From: Verrucomicrobiota bacterium
Lineage (GTDB): Bacteria > Verrucomicrobiota > Verrucomicrobiia > Limisphaerales > JADLHS01
Assembly (NCBI GenBank): GCA_029573725.1
Contig: JAKQDQ010000181.1
Span: 186,001 to 250,000 of the forward strand
DNA: 64,000 nt
Reading direction: 5' to 3'
Under the pieces are notes generated by a model that was given only the letters and a program-made list of their open reading frames with translations, ran no database searches and was not told where the DNA came from. A program made the position numbers and the translations under genes. This document shows positions 1 through 8,770 of the stretch, piece after piece; positions within the stretch are counted from its first letter, which is position 1, and every line of letters begins with the position of its first letter.

Positions 1-537
1 GCGCTCGCGCAATAATTCGCCGTCCTCCAAAATTTCCGGGGGGGGCACGGCGAACGATTTCAAAATGGAAACCGGAACTCCCGCACTGCTGCCGGGCGTA
101 TAAATGGTAAAATCCGCCGCGGCGCGCAGCCGACGGATGCGTTCGCCATCCTGTTCCCACGCGGCCAATCCCCTTTTCCAAAGCGCGGCTTGTTGCGCGG
201 CAAACGCCTCCACGCCCAGCCCCTGTCGCCGCGCGTCATCGTCGTTGATCCACGGCGCAAAATCCCGCGGGTGCAAATCAGGAAAGGTGAGCAACAGATT
301 GCCGAGGTCGCCCTTGGGATCAATCACAATGGCCGGAATCCCGTCAATGGCGGCCTCCTCGATCAAATCGCAGCAGAGGCCGGTTTTGCCGCTCCCGGTC
401 ATGCCCACGACCAGGGCGTGGGTCACGAGATCCCGGGACTCGCACAGAATCAAATCGGCCTGCGTCTGCTGTTGGCGGAGATCATAACGCCGCCCCAGAT
501 AGAACACGCCCAGTTTTTCGTAATCGGACGCGCTCAT
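1..537 (-). CDS. HerA/DUF87-like P-loop ATPase, 3' part outside window
   Basis: Only the first 179 residues are visible; the frame runs open off the left edge. The N-terminal part carries a Walker A motif GMTGSGKT at residues 45-52, followed by [16 protein letters not shown] at about 67-82. That pairing is typical of HerA/VirB4-like ATPases that unload nucleic acid or act as DNA translocases (DUF87/DUF853 type). The ATG (complement of 535-537) overlaps the TGA of nuoM as ATGA, so translation is probably coupled to the complex I operon although the protein has no known respiratory role. In many nuo operons nuoN follows nuoM; here this ATPase takes that place. The family call rests on the P-loop and its surroundings; the exact subfamily needs the missing C-terminus. 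Confidence 0.75.
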   Translation of the reverse strand, partial: MSASDYEKLGVFYLGRRYDLRQQQTQADLILCESRDLVTHALVVGMTGSGKTGLCCDLIEEAAIDGIPAIVIDPKGDLGNLLLTFPDLHPRDFAPWINDDDARRQGLGVEAFAAQQAALWKRGLAAWEQDGERIRRLRAAADFTIYTPGSSAGVPVSILKSFAVPPPEILEDGELLRER

Positions 538-2132
538 GGGTTCGCGGCGGTGCGGAGCGGTGCGGCGGGGGCGCCCGGGACTTCCGCGATTATCGCCGGC
601 GCGGAATCGGGTGCGGTGCGCACGGCAGTTGCCAGACTGACGATTTGTTCCGTCACCGGTTTGATTTTCTCCGTCAGCAAACGCGGAAAAAAGCCAAACA
701 CCAGGAGGCTGGCGATTAACAATGCGTAGGGCAGTTTGCGCCAGAGGGTGGCGTCGGCCACGTTGGGAGCATAAGCGCGCGCTTCGTCGGACGGGCCGTG
801 CATGACCGTGCGGACCGCGCGCAGCATGTAAACGGCGCCAATGATCAGCGCCCCCCAAATCGCCAGCACGACCACCGCGCGTAACGCCGGTTCCGTCCAC
901 GCCCCGAAGAACACCGTGATTTCGCCCCAGAAATTCAGAAAGCCCGGCAGGCCGCAGCCGGCCATCGCCGCCATGACAAACGCGGTGCCGATGAAACGCA
1001 TTCTGCGCGCCAGCCCCCCCAGCTCACACATCACCAGGGTGCCGGTGTGGTGGTAAATGAAGCCGCTCAAACCAAACGTCAGCGCGGCGAGGAATCCGTG
1101 TGCCACCATGATCAACACCGCGCCAGTCACCCCGACCAGGTTCAGGCTCGCAATTCCCAGGAAGACAAACCCCATGTGGGCCACGCTCGAGTTGCCGTAG
1201 AGCAGATTCAAATCCTTCTGGCGAATCGCCACCCAGCCCACGTAGAGGATGTTGCCCAAACACAGCCAGGCCAGCAGGGTCATCCACCCCTGGGTCGCCT
1301 CCGGCATCATGGGCAAGGCCACCCGGATCAGGCCATAAAGGCCGAATTTCTTCAACACGCCCGCGTGCAGCATGGCGGTGGCGCTTGGCGCCGAACTGTA
1401 ACCGAGCGCCGCCCACGAATGAAACGGCCATAGCGACACGAGAATGCCGAAACCAAACAGCAGCAGCGGGAAGATGAAGTTTTGCGCGCCCAACGCCATC
1501 GTGTGCGCCGCAAAATACTGCGTGAGCGCCGGAATGGCGAACGTGCGCGCGTCCGCCGGCATTTGCAGATACAATGCAATCAGCCCGATCAACGCGAGCA
1601 ATGCGCCGAAGCTCAAATACAGCGTGATCTGGAACGTCGCATAGTTCCTCCGCTCGCCACGACCCCACACGCCGATCATGATGAACGTGGGCACGAGCGC
1701 CAGTTCGTGGAGGAAATAGAAGAAAAACAGGTCGAGCGACATGAACGCGCCGAGAATGCCGCCCGTCATTGTGAGCAGCAGGAGGTAAAATTCCTTCTCG
1801 CGCGATTGGATCTCGAACGCGCAGCACGCCGCCGCGAAGGCGACGATTGCGCCCATCAGCACGAGGCCGACGTTCAAGCCGTCCACGCCGAACTTGCAGG
1901 CGATACCGAGCGATTCCGCCCCCAATCCCGGAATGGTGCCGACAAATTTGTAGCCGTGTTCATCCGCCGGTGCGCCGTTGAACTGCCAGAACATCTGCAC
2001 GGCGAGCAGCATCGTGACGAACGTCACGCCCACGGCCACCGCGCGCATGATGACGGCAAAATTGCGCGGCACAAACGCCAGCGCGATTGCCGCCAGAATT
2101 GGTAACAGAAAGATGAGGGTCAGTATCGTCAT
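534..2132 (-). CDS. nuoM: NADH-quinone oxidoreductase subunit M
   Basis: A proton-pumping antiporter-like membrane subunit of complex I, 532 aa, a little longer than the usual ~500. It has about 14 hydrophobic segments and the family signature around [20 protein letters not shown] (a variant of the usual K-x-P-x-H-x-W-L-P-D-A-H stretch). The conserved functional Lys of that loop appears replaced here (VSLWPFHSW); an LKKFG motif follows it. It lies downstream of nuoL with a GxxExxY gene between the two, and its stop overlaps the start of a HerA-like ATPase. The C-terminus has a 40-residue Ala/Pro-rich tail beyond the last helix. Subunit identity is secure from order and sequence; the loop variation is worth comparing with relatives. 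Confidence 0.95.
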   Translation of the reverse strand: MTILTLIFLLPILAAIALAFVPRNFAVIMRAVAVGVTFVTMLLAVQMFWQFNGAPADEHGYKFVGTIPGLGAESLGIACKFGVDGLNVGLVLMGAIVAFAAACCAFEIQSREKEFYLLLLTMTGGILGAFMSLDLFFFYFLHELALVPTFIMIGVWGRGERRNYATFQITLYLSFGALLALIGLIALYLQMPADARTFAIPALTQYFAAHTMALGAQNFIFPLLLFGFGILVSLWPFHSWAALGYSSAPSATAMLHAGVLKKFGLYGLIRVALPMMPEATQGWMTLLAWLCLGNILYVGWVAIRQKDLNLLYGNSSVAHMGFVFLGIASLNLVGVTGAVLIMVAHGFLAALTFGLSGFIYHHTGTLVMCELGGLARRMRFIGTAFVMAAMAGCGLPGFLNFWGEITVFFGAWTEPALRAVVVLAIWGALIIGAVYMLRAVRTVMHGPSDEARAYAPNVADATLWRKLPYALLIASLLVFGFFPRLLTEKIKPVTEQIVSLATAVRTAPDSAPAIIAEVPGAPAAPLRTAANP

Positions 2133-2137
2133 GGCTC

Positions 2138-2224
2138 TAAACGCGAAGGCGCAACGGCACCACGATGCAAAGGGAAACCATTCCGTTCTTCGCGACTCTG
2201 CGTCTTTGCGTCGTTGCGCTTGTT
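2138..2224. repeat. dispersed hairpin repeat (AACGCAAAGGCGCAAAGACGC family), copy 1
   Basis: Fills the nuoM-GxxExxY gap. The left arm (acgcgaaggcgcaacgg..gatgcaaag) is imperfectly complementary to the right arm (cttcgcgactctgcgtctttgcgtcgttgcg), so the operon mRNA could form a long hairpin. Related arms occur at 2693-2771, 4664-4900, 10523-10784, about 52679-52716 and about 54536-54570. Confidence 0.75.
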
Positions 2225-2238
2225 CATAACCACAAATT

Positions 2239-2676
2239 TCAGTTGGCGTCCGCCTTGTCTCTATGCTTCGGTTGCGGCTTAAAGTTCAAGTCTTCCGGCA
2301 AACCATTCACGACCCGATGAATTCCATGCTTCACGAGTCTTTCGCCGAAATTGATCGCCAATCCGAGCTTGAGGTCAGTCAGCCGCAAGTAAGTTCGCAA
2401 CTGCGCTTCAAAAATGGGATTCCATTCGCTTACAGCCTTGTTATCCACGAGCACCAAGCCTTCGACTTTCATGTCGAGCCGGAGCGGCTTGCTCAAGACG
2501 CGGCCCTTGTATGTAATCCGAACGGGAAGCTGGCGTTCCACCTTCAACCCGCGTAACCGCAATTCTTCGGCCAGGGCTTCCTCATATACGTCTTCGAGCA
2601 AGCCCGGCCCGCCGAGTTCGCGATGCGCTTCAATCGCGGCGTCCACGATGATCTTGGCGATTTCGTTCTCGGTCAT
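2239..2676 (-). CDS. GxxExxY family protein (PD-(D/E)XK-like)
   Basis: A 145-aa protein with the family-defining stretch GGPGLLEDVYEEAL at about 22-35 (the G..E..Y signature) and a later LVDNKAV..W.PIFEAQLRTYL block. The family is widespread, often multicopy, and is predicted to have a PD-(D/E)XK nuclease-like fold; its cellular role is not established. The likely acidic-x-Lys site reads D-N-K instead of the more usual E-x-K, and an upstream Asp lies in LRLDMKV. It sits between nuoL and nuoM on the same strand, flanked on both sides by copies of the same hairpin repeat, which suggests it arrived as a cassette. No complex I function is suggested by its sequence. Confidence 0.88.
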   Translation of the reverse strand: MTENEIAKIIVDAAIEAHRELGGPGLLEDVYEEALAEELRLRGLKVERQLPVRITYKGRVLSKPLRLDMKVEGLVLVDNKAVSEWNPIFEAQLRTYLRLTDLKLGLAINFGERLVKHGIHRVVNGLPEDLNFKPQPKHRDKADAN

Positions 2677-2692
2677 GCCCGACCACCTCTCT

Positions 2693-2771
2693 CAAACGCA
2701 AAGGCGCAAAGACGCATAGTCGCGAAGAAAAGAAATCCTTTGCGACTTGGCGACTTGGCGTCTTTGCGTTG
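2693..2771. repeat. dispersed hairpin repeat, copy 2
   Basis: Lies between nuoL and the GxxExxY gene. Left arm aacgcaaaggcgcaaagacg, right arm ctttgcgacttgg..cgtctttgcgtt; the arms pair around a short AT-rich loop (aaagaaatc). With the copy at 2138-2224 it brackets the GxxExxY gene. Confidence 0.8.
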
Positions 2772-2781
2772 AATTCTCATG

Positions 2782-4653
2782 TCATCTCCCCAGCACGAAC
2801 CACAGCACCACGGCCACGCCGAGCACGAACAGGAAGGCGTAGGTCTGGAGATTGCCGGTCTGGACCAGGCGCAACGCCCGACCCGTCAAATCCGTCCCGC
2901 CCCGCACGAGGCCGATGCAAAAGCCCTCGACGATCCAGCGATCAATCCAGTCGGCAATCGCGGCGATGGTGTCGTGGAGGCGGATGACCGTGGCTTTATA
3001 GATTTCGTCGAAGTAAAAGCGGTTCGCCATGGCGCGGGATAACGCGCCGAGTTTGGCCGGCAACGGATCGTTCTTGGCTTTTGTGTAAAGTGCTTTCGCA
3101 GCAAGGAACCCGATCACGACGGCGATCAAACCACCGAACGCGGCGACCGGCGTGTGCTGGAACGGCTCGATGAGTTGGGTGAACACATTCGCGGGCCCGG
3201 CGTTTTCGGCGGCTGCACCAACGAATAGCGAGTTGAACAATTCGCTGATACCGATCAATCCACCGACGATGCTCGCAACTGCCAGGATGCGCAGCGGCCA
3301 GATCATGACGCCGGGCGATTCGTGCGCGTGCTCGGCTGCGGATGCCTTTGGTTCGCCGAGGAAGGCAACGAAGAACAGGCGAAACATGTAGAACGTGGTC
3401 AGCACCGCGACGAATGCGGCGATGGCAAAGAGCGCGTAGTTGTGCGCATGCAACGCCTGCGCAAGAATGGCGTCCTTGGAGTAAAAACCGCTGAATGGCG
3501 GGACGCCACACAACGCAAGGGTCGCGACGAGGAACGTCCAGAACGTCACCGGCATTTTCTTGCGCAGGCCGCCCATTTTCCAGATGTCCTGCTCGTGGTG
3601 CAGCGCGATGATCACGGAACCCGCGCCAAGGAAGAGCAGCGCCTTGAAAAACGCGTGTGTGGTCAGGTGAAACATCGCCGGCGTCGGTCCGCCCAAGCCC
3701 ACGGCCATGACCATGTAACCGAGCTGCGAAAGCGTCGAGTAGGCGAGGATGCGTTTGATGTCGTTTTGCTGGACGGCGATGAGCGCGGCGAGCAACGCGG
3801 TGAAACCACCGATCCATGCGATGACGGTGAGCGCCTCGGGCGTGAAAATGAAGAACACGCGGCAGAGCATGTAAACGCCGGCGGCCACCATCGTCGCGGC
3901 GTGGATGAGCGCGCTGACGGGCGTCGGGCCTTCCATCGCGTCGGGCAGCCAGACGTGCAGGGGAAATTGCGCGGATTTGCCGACCGCGCCGCAGAAGATC
4001 AGGAGGCCGGCGCCAGTTAGAAACCAGTGCGGTCCCTTCCAATCCACCAGACCGTGGCTGATGTCGGTAAAGTTGAGTGAACTGCACCAAAACCAGAGCG
4101 TCAAAATTCCAAGAATGAACCCGAAATCACCCAGCCGATTGGTGATGAACGCCTTCTTCGCTGCGTCCGCCGCGCTGGGTTTTTCGAACCAGAAGCCGAT
4201 GAGCAGATAGCTCGACAAACCCACCAGTTCCCAGGCGATAAACAGTTGCAAAAAATCCGTGGCCAGGACGATGCCCAGCATCGAGAAGGTGAACAGGCTC
4301 ATGCACGCAAAGAAGCGTGAGAAGCCCGAATCCCCGCGCATGTAGCCATACGCGAAAATATGGATGACACTGCCGACGCCCGTGACGATGAGCAACATCA
4401 TCAGACTGAGCGCGTCGAGTTTGAGGCCAAAATTCACATTGAAGCCGCCCACGGCCAGCCAATGGACGGACACTTCGCGCGCGTCCCAGCCGCCGAACTT
4501 GATGAGTGCCAGCGTGAGGACGAAGCCCGCGCAAATCGCGCCGATGGACAGCGTGGCGCTGACGGCCTGGTGGTGAAGGGTGAACAGCGTGATGATGCCC
4601 GCCGCCAGCAGCGGCAGGAACAGGATCAGCCAGGGTAACGCTTCCAGATTCAT
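2782..4653 (-). CDS. nuoL: NADH-quinone oxidoreductase subunit L
   Basis: The largest proton-pumping membrane subunit of complex I, 623 aa, normal for the family. It has about 15-16 membrane segments and the signature KSAQFPLHVWLPDAMEGPTPVSALIHAATMV (shown across about residues 226-256: Lys, His and the PDAMEGPTPVSALIHA block). A lateral amphipathic helix and final membrane anchor are expected in the C-terminal part, which ends YAFLFVLGVAVVLWFVLGR. It lies between nuoK upstream and the GxxExxY gene downstream; both gaps hold hairpin repeats. Identity is secure. Confidence 0.97.
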   Translation of the reverse strand: MNLEALPWLILFLPLLAAGIITLFTLHHQAVSATLSIGAICAGFVLTLALIKFGGWDAREVSVHWLAVGGFNVNFGLKLDALSLMMLLIVTGVGSVIHIFAYGYMRGDSGFSRFFACMSLFTFSMLGIVLATDFLQLFIAWELVGLSSYLLIGFWFEKPSAADAAKKAFITNRLGDFGFILGILTLWFWCSSLNFTDISHGLVDWKGPHWFLTGAGLLIFCGAVGKSAQFPLHVWLPDAMEGPTPVSALIHAATMVAAGVYMLCRVFFIFTPEALTVIAWIGGFTALLAALIAVQQNDIKRILAYSTLSQLGYMVMAVGLGGPTPAMFHLTTHAFFKALLFLGAGSVIIALHHEQDIWKMGGLRKKMPVTFWTFLVATLALCGVPPFSGFYSKDAILAQALHAHNYALFAIAAFVAVLTTFYMFRLFFVAFLGEPKASAAEHAHESPGVMIWPLRILAVASIVGGLIGISELFNSLFVGAAAENAGPANVFTQLIEPFQHTPVAAFGGLIAVVIGFLAAKALYTKAKNDPLPAKLGALSRAMANRFYFDEIYKATVIRLHDTIAAIADWIDRWIVEGFCIGLVRGGTDLTGRALRLVQTGNLQTYAFLFVLGVAVVLWFVLGR

Positions 4654-4663
4654 TCGATATGTT

Positions 4664-4900
4664 TAACGCAAAGGCGCAAAGACGCGGAGACGCAAAGCTG
4701 GGAAATCTCATTAACACCCGGCTGCAGCCGGGTGTTTGCGACAGCCCAATGCACGAACCATTTCAACGGCTTGGCCATCGCGCAAAGCAACCGTTGAAAC
4801 GGCTGCTCCTTTTTGCTCGCACGAGGCACCTGGCTGAAGCCGGGTGCCAATGAACGGCAAGGGTCTCCGCGTCGTGGCACCTTTGCGGTTTCGCGTTGAA
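4664..4900. repeat. composite nested palindromic repeat (nuoK-nuoL gap)
   Basis: Outer arms of the AACGCAAAGGCGCAAAGACGC family enclose three further palindromes: CACCCGGCTGCAGCCGGGTG at 4715-4734, TTTCAACGG (4761-4769) facing CCGTTGAAA (4791-4799), and cacctggctgaagccgggtg at 4827-4846. The same order of parts recurs at 10523-10784. Nothing in it looks like a gene. Confidence 0.85.
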
Positions 4901-4918
4901 TTCTTTCGTGTTTCATGT

Positions 4919-5224
4919 TCACAGCTTCATGCTGGTCAAATCCTCGACGTGCGCGGACTGTCGTTTGCGATAGAGCGCGACGATGAGGGCGAGGCCGACC
5001 GCCACCTCCGCCGCCGCCACGGTGATGATGAAGAACACCATCACCTGGCCGTTGAGGTTGTCGTTGAACCATGAAAAGGCGACGAGGGCCAGGTTCGCCG
5101 CGTTGAGCATCAGCTCCAGCGACATATACATCACCAGCAAGTTGCGCCGCGTGATGACGCCCAGCAGGCCCAACGCGAACAACAGCGCGCTGACGATCAG
5201 ATAATGTTCGAGGCCGACGGTCAT
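4919..5224 (-). CDS. nuoK: NADH-quinone oxidoreductase subunit K
   Basis: Small membrane subunit of complex I, 101 aa, with three hydrophobic helices: [16 protein letters not shown], the middle helix with [21 protein letters not shown], and [20 protein letters not shown]. The conserved glutamates of helices 2 and 3 that form part of the proton path are visible (SLELMLN and AAEVAVG). The start MTVGLEHYL fits the family. It lies between nuoJ (118-nt gap, no repeat of the hairpin family) and the composite repeat before nuoL. Confidence 0.97.
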   Translation of the reverse strand: MTVGLEHYLIVSALLFALGLLGVITRRNLLVMYMSLELMLNAANLALVAFSWFNDNLNGQVMVFFIITVAAAEVAVGLALIVALYRKRQSAHVEDLTSMKL

Positions 5225-5342
5225 GGTTGCTGGTTAAATGAGTGACTGGTGAAATCGGTCGAATCAGCAGGCGCGCGCATTCGCCTCCCATTCAACTCGT
5301 TCAACTGATTTAACTGGTTTAACCGGCTTAACGAACCACTTC

Positions 5343-5846
5343 TCATTTCAAATCCTTTTTGCTTAACAAAATCACGCCGACCATCGCCACGAGGAGCAGG
5401 ATGGAGACGATTTCAAAGGGCAGCAGGTAATTCGTGAAGAGCAGCTTGCCCAGTGCGGCGGTGTCCCCTTCGGTGGTGGGGGACGGCAAATTGCTGCCGG
5501 GCTTCGTTGCCAGCAGCGAGCGGACAAAGATCACGACGATTGCGCCGACAGAAACCAAGCCAGCGACTAGGCCGGCCAGCTTGATCTTACGCCGTTCTTC
5601 CTCCTCCAAATCGAGCAGCATGATGACAAACAGGAACAGCACCATCACCGCGCCGGCATAGACAATCACCTGCACCGCCGCGAGGAAAAACGCGTGCAGC
5701 AGCACGAACAAACCCGCCAGCGAGATGATCGTGAGCACGAGGAACATCGCGCTCGTGACCGGATTACGGCTGAACGGATTTGCGATAACCAGCGCGCCGA
5801 AGATCAGCGTCAACGCCGCGAAAAAATAGAAAAGGATTTCCTGCAT
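5343..5846 (-). CDS. nuoJ: NADH-quinone oxidoreductase subunit J
   Basis: Membrane subunit of complex I, 167 aa, with five predicted helices. The conserved helix 3 reads AAVQVIVYAGAVMVLFLFVIML, typical of NuoJ, followed by an acidic LDLEEEERRK loop. It starts MQEILFYFFA directly downstream of the stop of the 346-aa unknown protein (3 nt apart), so the two are likely co-translated. nuoK follows. Confidence 0.96.
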   Translation of the reverse strand: MQEILFYFFAALTLIFGALVIANPFSRNPVTSAMFLVLTIISLAGLFVLLHAFFLAAVQVIVYAGAVMVLFLFVIMLLDLEEEERRKIKLAGLVAGLVSVGAIVVIFVRSLLATKPGSNLPSPTTEGDTAALGKLLFTNYLLPFEIVSILLLVAMVGVILLSKKDLK

Positions 5847-5849
5847 AAC

Positions 5850-6890
5850 TTACTCGCCGCCCTCCGGCGCTCGTGGAGTTCCGTTGAAATCTCTTGGCAA
5901 TATATTGAACTCCGCCGGCTTTCGGCTCAGTCCGCACATTGCGGCTTTGGTGATCGGGCAGGAAAGCCCGAGGGTTTCCACATCACCCGGCGAAAACTCG
6001 ATTTCCGCCAACAAACCCGCATAAGGATACAAATATCTGGGAGGCGAATCGAACAACCCATGATTTGGCCCCGCATCGTAAACAACTTGTATGTTTCGAA
6101 TCACCACCCGTTTGATGTCGGCGGTCTTGATCCACCGCGAACCGGTTGTTTCAATCGGATGCGCCCGTGCGCGACCTTCCTTGATCCAGGCGATAATTTG
6201 TTCAGGACTTGCAGCATCATGGCTGCCCGTCGGCGACAGCCCATGCCATTTTACTTCGAGGTGGGTTAATGTTTCCTGACTCTCGAACTGCATGTCCACG
6301 TGCTGGCCGTAGCAGAGAAGGCCATCCAAAACCCGGCGAAACCCCACGCCCATCACGCAAGGCTCATTGACATGCGTGCGCGTAGTCTTGTCAAAACGAC
6401 CCCGCCAACCAGGACGATACCCAGCTTTCAAGCGTTGCCCCTCTCTTTCCAATTCGGTCAACGGAATCTCTAGCCTTGTCAGCAGATTTGTTCCCAACTC
6501 AAAGGCCCGTGCCTTGTCGGGAACGCCTTCGAGTTTCTGCGGCTCATCCATCACCTGATAGAAACTCATCCAACCGCGCTTCGCATCAGCTTTGCCTCCG
6601 AGCAGCGTCAGATTTGAAAGCGCCACGGTGGAATAGTTTGCGGGAATGACTTTGAAGATCCGAATGGACGAAGGCAGTGAATTGGTCGCCGCCCACACGG
6701 CTTCTGCTTTTGGTGTGTAAAACGGCTCGACGTATTGGTTTTCAAAAGGGAGAATGACTGCACTCGCCGTGAAGCCGCTCGCAAAATTTAGCACCATGCA
6801 CACGACCCCACCCGCCGCCAATTTGGAGATCGACGATATCGCAGGCTTGGAAACCTGAGCTAAAGCGGATTCGTGTTGATTCGTGTCCAT
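5850..6890 (-). CDS. hypothetical protein inserted between nuoI and nuoJ
   Basis: I do not recognise a family. The 346-aa frame is read here from an ATG that lies inside a dispersed repeat (complement caaccacgaatggacacgaa), so the first ~12 residues (MDTNQHESALAQ) are repeat-encoded and may not be native. An alternative start at 6797 (Met32, MVLNFASGFTASA) would give a 315-aa protein beginning with a signal-peptide-like hydrophobic stretch. The remainder is soluble with no clear membrane segments; it has Trp/Tyr-rich stretches and repeated mentions of charged loops but no catalytic motif that I can name. It is 10 nt downstream of nuoI and 3 nt upstream of nuoJ on the same strand, so it is probably expressed with complex I. 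Confidence 0.6.
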   Translation of the reverse strand: MDTNQHESALAQVSKPAISSISKLAAGGVVCMVLNFASGFTASAVILPFENQYVEPFYTPKAEAVWAATNSLPSSIRIFKVIPANYSTVALSNLTLLGGKADAKRGWMSFYQVMDEPQKLEGVPDKARAFELGTNLLTRLEIPLTELEREGQRLKAGYRPGWRGRFDKTTRTHVNEPCVMGVGFRRVLDGLLCYGQHVDMQFESQETLTHLEVKWHGLSPTGSHDAASPEQIIAWIKEGRARAHPIETTGSRWIKTADIKRVVIRNIQVVYDAGPNHGLFDSPPRYLYPYAGLLAEIEFSPGDVETLGLSCPITKAAMCGLSRKPAEFNILPRDFNGTPRAPEGGE

Positions 6891-6900
6891 TCGTGGTTGC
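6868..6900. repeat. short dispersed repeat (CACGAAT.CACGAAT type)
   Basis: On the minus strand the sequence reads as tandem near-repeats of ACGAATGGACACGAATCAAC. It supplies the apparent start codon and first codons of the 346-aa protein. A related stretch (ccgtctgagtccattcgt) closes the aminotransferase gene near 30990-31015. Confidence 0.55.
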
Positions 6901-7443
6901 CTAGACCTTCACCGGAAAATCTTCCTGCGCCCGGGCTTCTTCCAATTTGTGCTTCCATTTCTGGACGCCGGCGTGGGTGCCGCCCAGGTCAAGGAGCTTT
7001 TCCTTGTTGTAAATCATTTCCTTCCGGTTCGTGCCGGTCAGGGAATAATCCTTTTGCAGAAAGATGGCTTCTTCCGGGCAGACTTCCTGGCAGAAGCCGC
7101 AGAAGATGCAACGCAACATGTTGATCTCGAATTCCTTCGGCATTTTCTCCGCATTCGGACGATCCGCCAGTTCTCCCGCCGGACCGGGCGGCGTGATTTT
7201 GATCGCCTTGGGCGGACAGACAAATTCGCAGAGCTGGCAGCTCACGCACTTGGTGTGGCCCTCCTGATCGCGCACCAGATAAGGCGCGCCGCGGTAGCCG
7301 GCCGGCACGACCCATTTCTCCTCGGGATACTGCATCGTCACCTTCTTCTTGAAGAAGTGGCGCAGTGTGACTTTGAAGCCGCCAATGATGGCCGGCAGGT
7401 AAAGCCGTTCCCAGAGACTCAATGGTTTGCGTTCAATGATCAT
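6901..7443 (-). CDS. nuoI: NADH-quinone oxidoreductase subunit I
   Basis: Peripheral-arm ferredoxin-like subunit of complex I carrying clusters N6a and N6b. In 180 aa it has two complete 4Fe-4S motifs: CVSCQLCEFVCP (Cys66, 69, 72, 76) and CIFCGFCQEVCP (Cys112, 115, 118, 122). The N-terminal RLYLPAIIGGFKVTLRHF segment is the amphipathic region that docks against NuoH. It starts 1 nt after the nuoH stop. The C-terminus is followed by the unknown 346-aa gene rather than nuoJ. Confidence 0.97.
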   Translation of the reverse strand: MIIERKPLSLWERLYLPAIIGGFKVTLRHFFKKKVTMQYPEEKWVVPAGYRGAPYLVRDQEGHTKCVSCQLCEFVCPPKAIKITPPGPAGELADRPNAEKMPKEFEINMLRCIFCGFCQEVCPEEAIFLQKDYSLTGTNRKEMIYNKEKLLDLGGTHAGVQKWKHKLEEARAQEDFPVKV

Positions 7444-7444
7444 T

Positions 7445-8521
7445 TCAATTCCCGCTCCTCCACCACAACCAAATGGCCGTGACCACGATGTTGACTAAAG
7501 CCACCGGAATCATCCGGCGCCAGCCGAGATCCATCAACTGATCGTAGCGAAAGCGCGGCCACATCCAGCGCACCCAAATGAAGAGCACCAGGAAGGCAAA
7601 AACCTTGGCCAGGAAGATGGCAATGTGCAGCACGCCGCCCGGCAGCGTGGCGGCCGGCTGATCCAGCCCAAACCAGGGCAGGGTCCAACCGCCGAAGAAC
7701 AACGTCACCATCATGGCCGAGGCCAGAATCATGTTCGCGTATTCGCCCATGAAAAACATCGCAAATTTGATCGAACTGTATTCAATGTTGTAACCACCGG
7801 CCAGCTCCTGTTCGGCCTCGGGCAAATCGAAGGGCGTGCGGTTGGTTTCCGCGAACGCCGCGATCAGAAACAGACAGAAAGCCAGAAAAGTCATCGGGCT
7901 TTGGATCACGAACCAGTTTGGCAGGAAACCGAGTTGCGTGCCGGTTTGCGCCCGGATGATGGCGCTGAGGTTCAGATCGCCCACGTACAGAAAGACCGGA
8001 ATCACGCTCATCCCCATCGCGATTTCGTAGGAGATGAGCTGGGCGCTGGAACGGATGCCGCCGAGGAAGGGGAACTTGGAATTGCTGGCGTAACCGGCCA
8101 GCACCAGGCTGTAAACTCCGAGCGAGACGATGCCGAACGTGTAGAGGATGCCGATGTTCAGATCCGCCAGCACCATCGGCTGTTCTCCCAGCGTGGAACC
8201 GAACGGGATGATCGCGAGATTCAAAATTGCCGGCGCGAGGGCGATCATTGGGGCCAGCACAAAAAACACCTTGCGCACGTGGGCGGGCGTGAATTCCTCC
8301 TTGAAGAATGCCTTGATGCCGTCGGCGGCGGGCTGCAACAGCCCCAGCGGACCGACGCGGTTCGGCCCGAGCCGATCCTGCACCCAGGCGCACAAGCGCC
8401 GCTCCAACAACACCGTATAGGCCACCATCGTCATCAGAATGGCAAATCCCACGATTGCCTTCAGGATCGTGAACAGCAGCCCCTGCGTCGTTGCCTCCAG
8501 ATGGTTGAACCACTCAATCAT
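7445..8521 (-). CDS. nuoH: NADH-quinone oxidoreductase subunit H
   Basis: Membrane subunit of complex I that forms the quinone chamber together with NuoB and NuoD; 358 aa with about eight helices. Family blocks are visible: ERRLCAWVQDRLGPNRVGP after helix 1, the acidic loop AETNRTPFDLPEAEQELAGG, and the C-terminal WVRWMWPRFRYDQLM. I chose the ATG at 8521 (MIEWFN) because an AGGA stands 7 nt upstream; a TTG at 8527 would add two residues. The 249-nt gap to nuoG contains no convincing gene. Confidence 0.97.
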   Translation of the reverse strand: MIEWFNHLEATTQGLLFTILKAIVGFAILMTMVAYTVLLERRLCAWVQDRLGPNRVGPLGLLQPAADGIKAFFKEEFTPAHVRKVFFVLAPMIALAPAILNLAIIPFGSTLGEQPMVLADLNIGILYTFGIVSLGVYSLVLAGYASNSKFPFLGGIRSSAQLISYEIAMGMSVIPVFLYVGDLNLSAIIRAQTGTQLGFLPNWFVIQSPMTFLAFCLFLIAAFAETNRTPFDLPEAEQELAGGYNIEYSSIKFAMFFMGEYANMILASAMMVTLFFGGWTLPWFGLDQPAATLPGGVLHIAIFLAKVFAFLVLFIWVRWMWPRFRYDQLMDLGWRRMIPVALVNIVVTAIWLWWRSGN

Positions 8522-8770
8522 TGCCAAATCCTGCCCGGGTCAGGTGCCGTGTCGCCGTCCGCGGCGCCTGACTGAAATAATTTTCCGTTGTTCCGCCGCC
8601 GGCAAACGGCGAGTCGTTGCCGGTCTTCCTGGACCGTAATCCGCAGGGGCCGCGTTCCGGCGCGGACCCGCTCCGGAGTGCGCCGCCGGTCCGGTGGCGC
8701 GCTCGCGCCCTCCCGAGTTTCCCCGGCTGATCTGTTCTCGCGTCCATGATTTGCTCCAGAGCATCGCCGG
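8522..8770. other. nuoG-nuoH intergenic region without a convincing gene
   Basis: A GC-rich spacer of about 249 nt with several short inverted repeats, for example around the gccgccgg and ccggcggc tracts at 8596-8625. A TTG-started frame across it is Arg/Gly-rich and looks non-coding. No promoter or terminator could be assigned. Confidence 0.5.
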
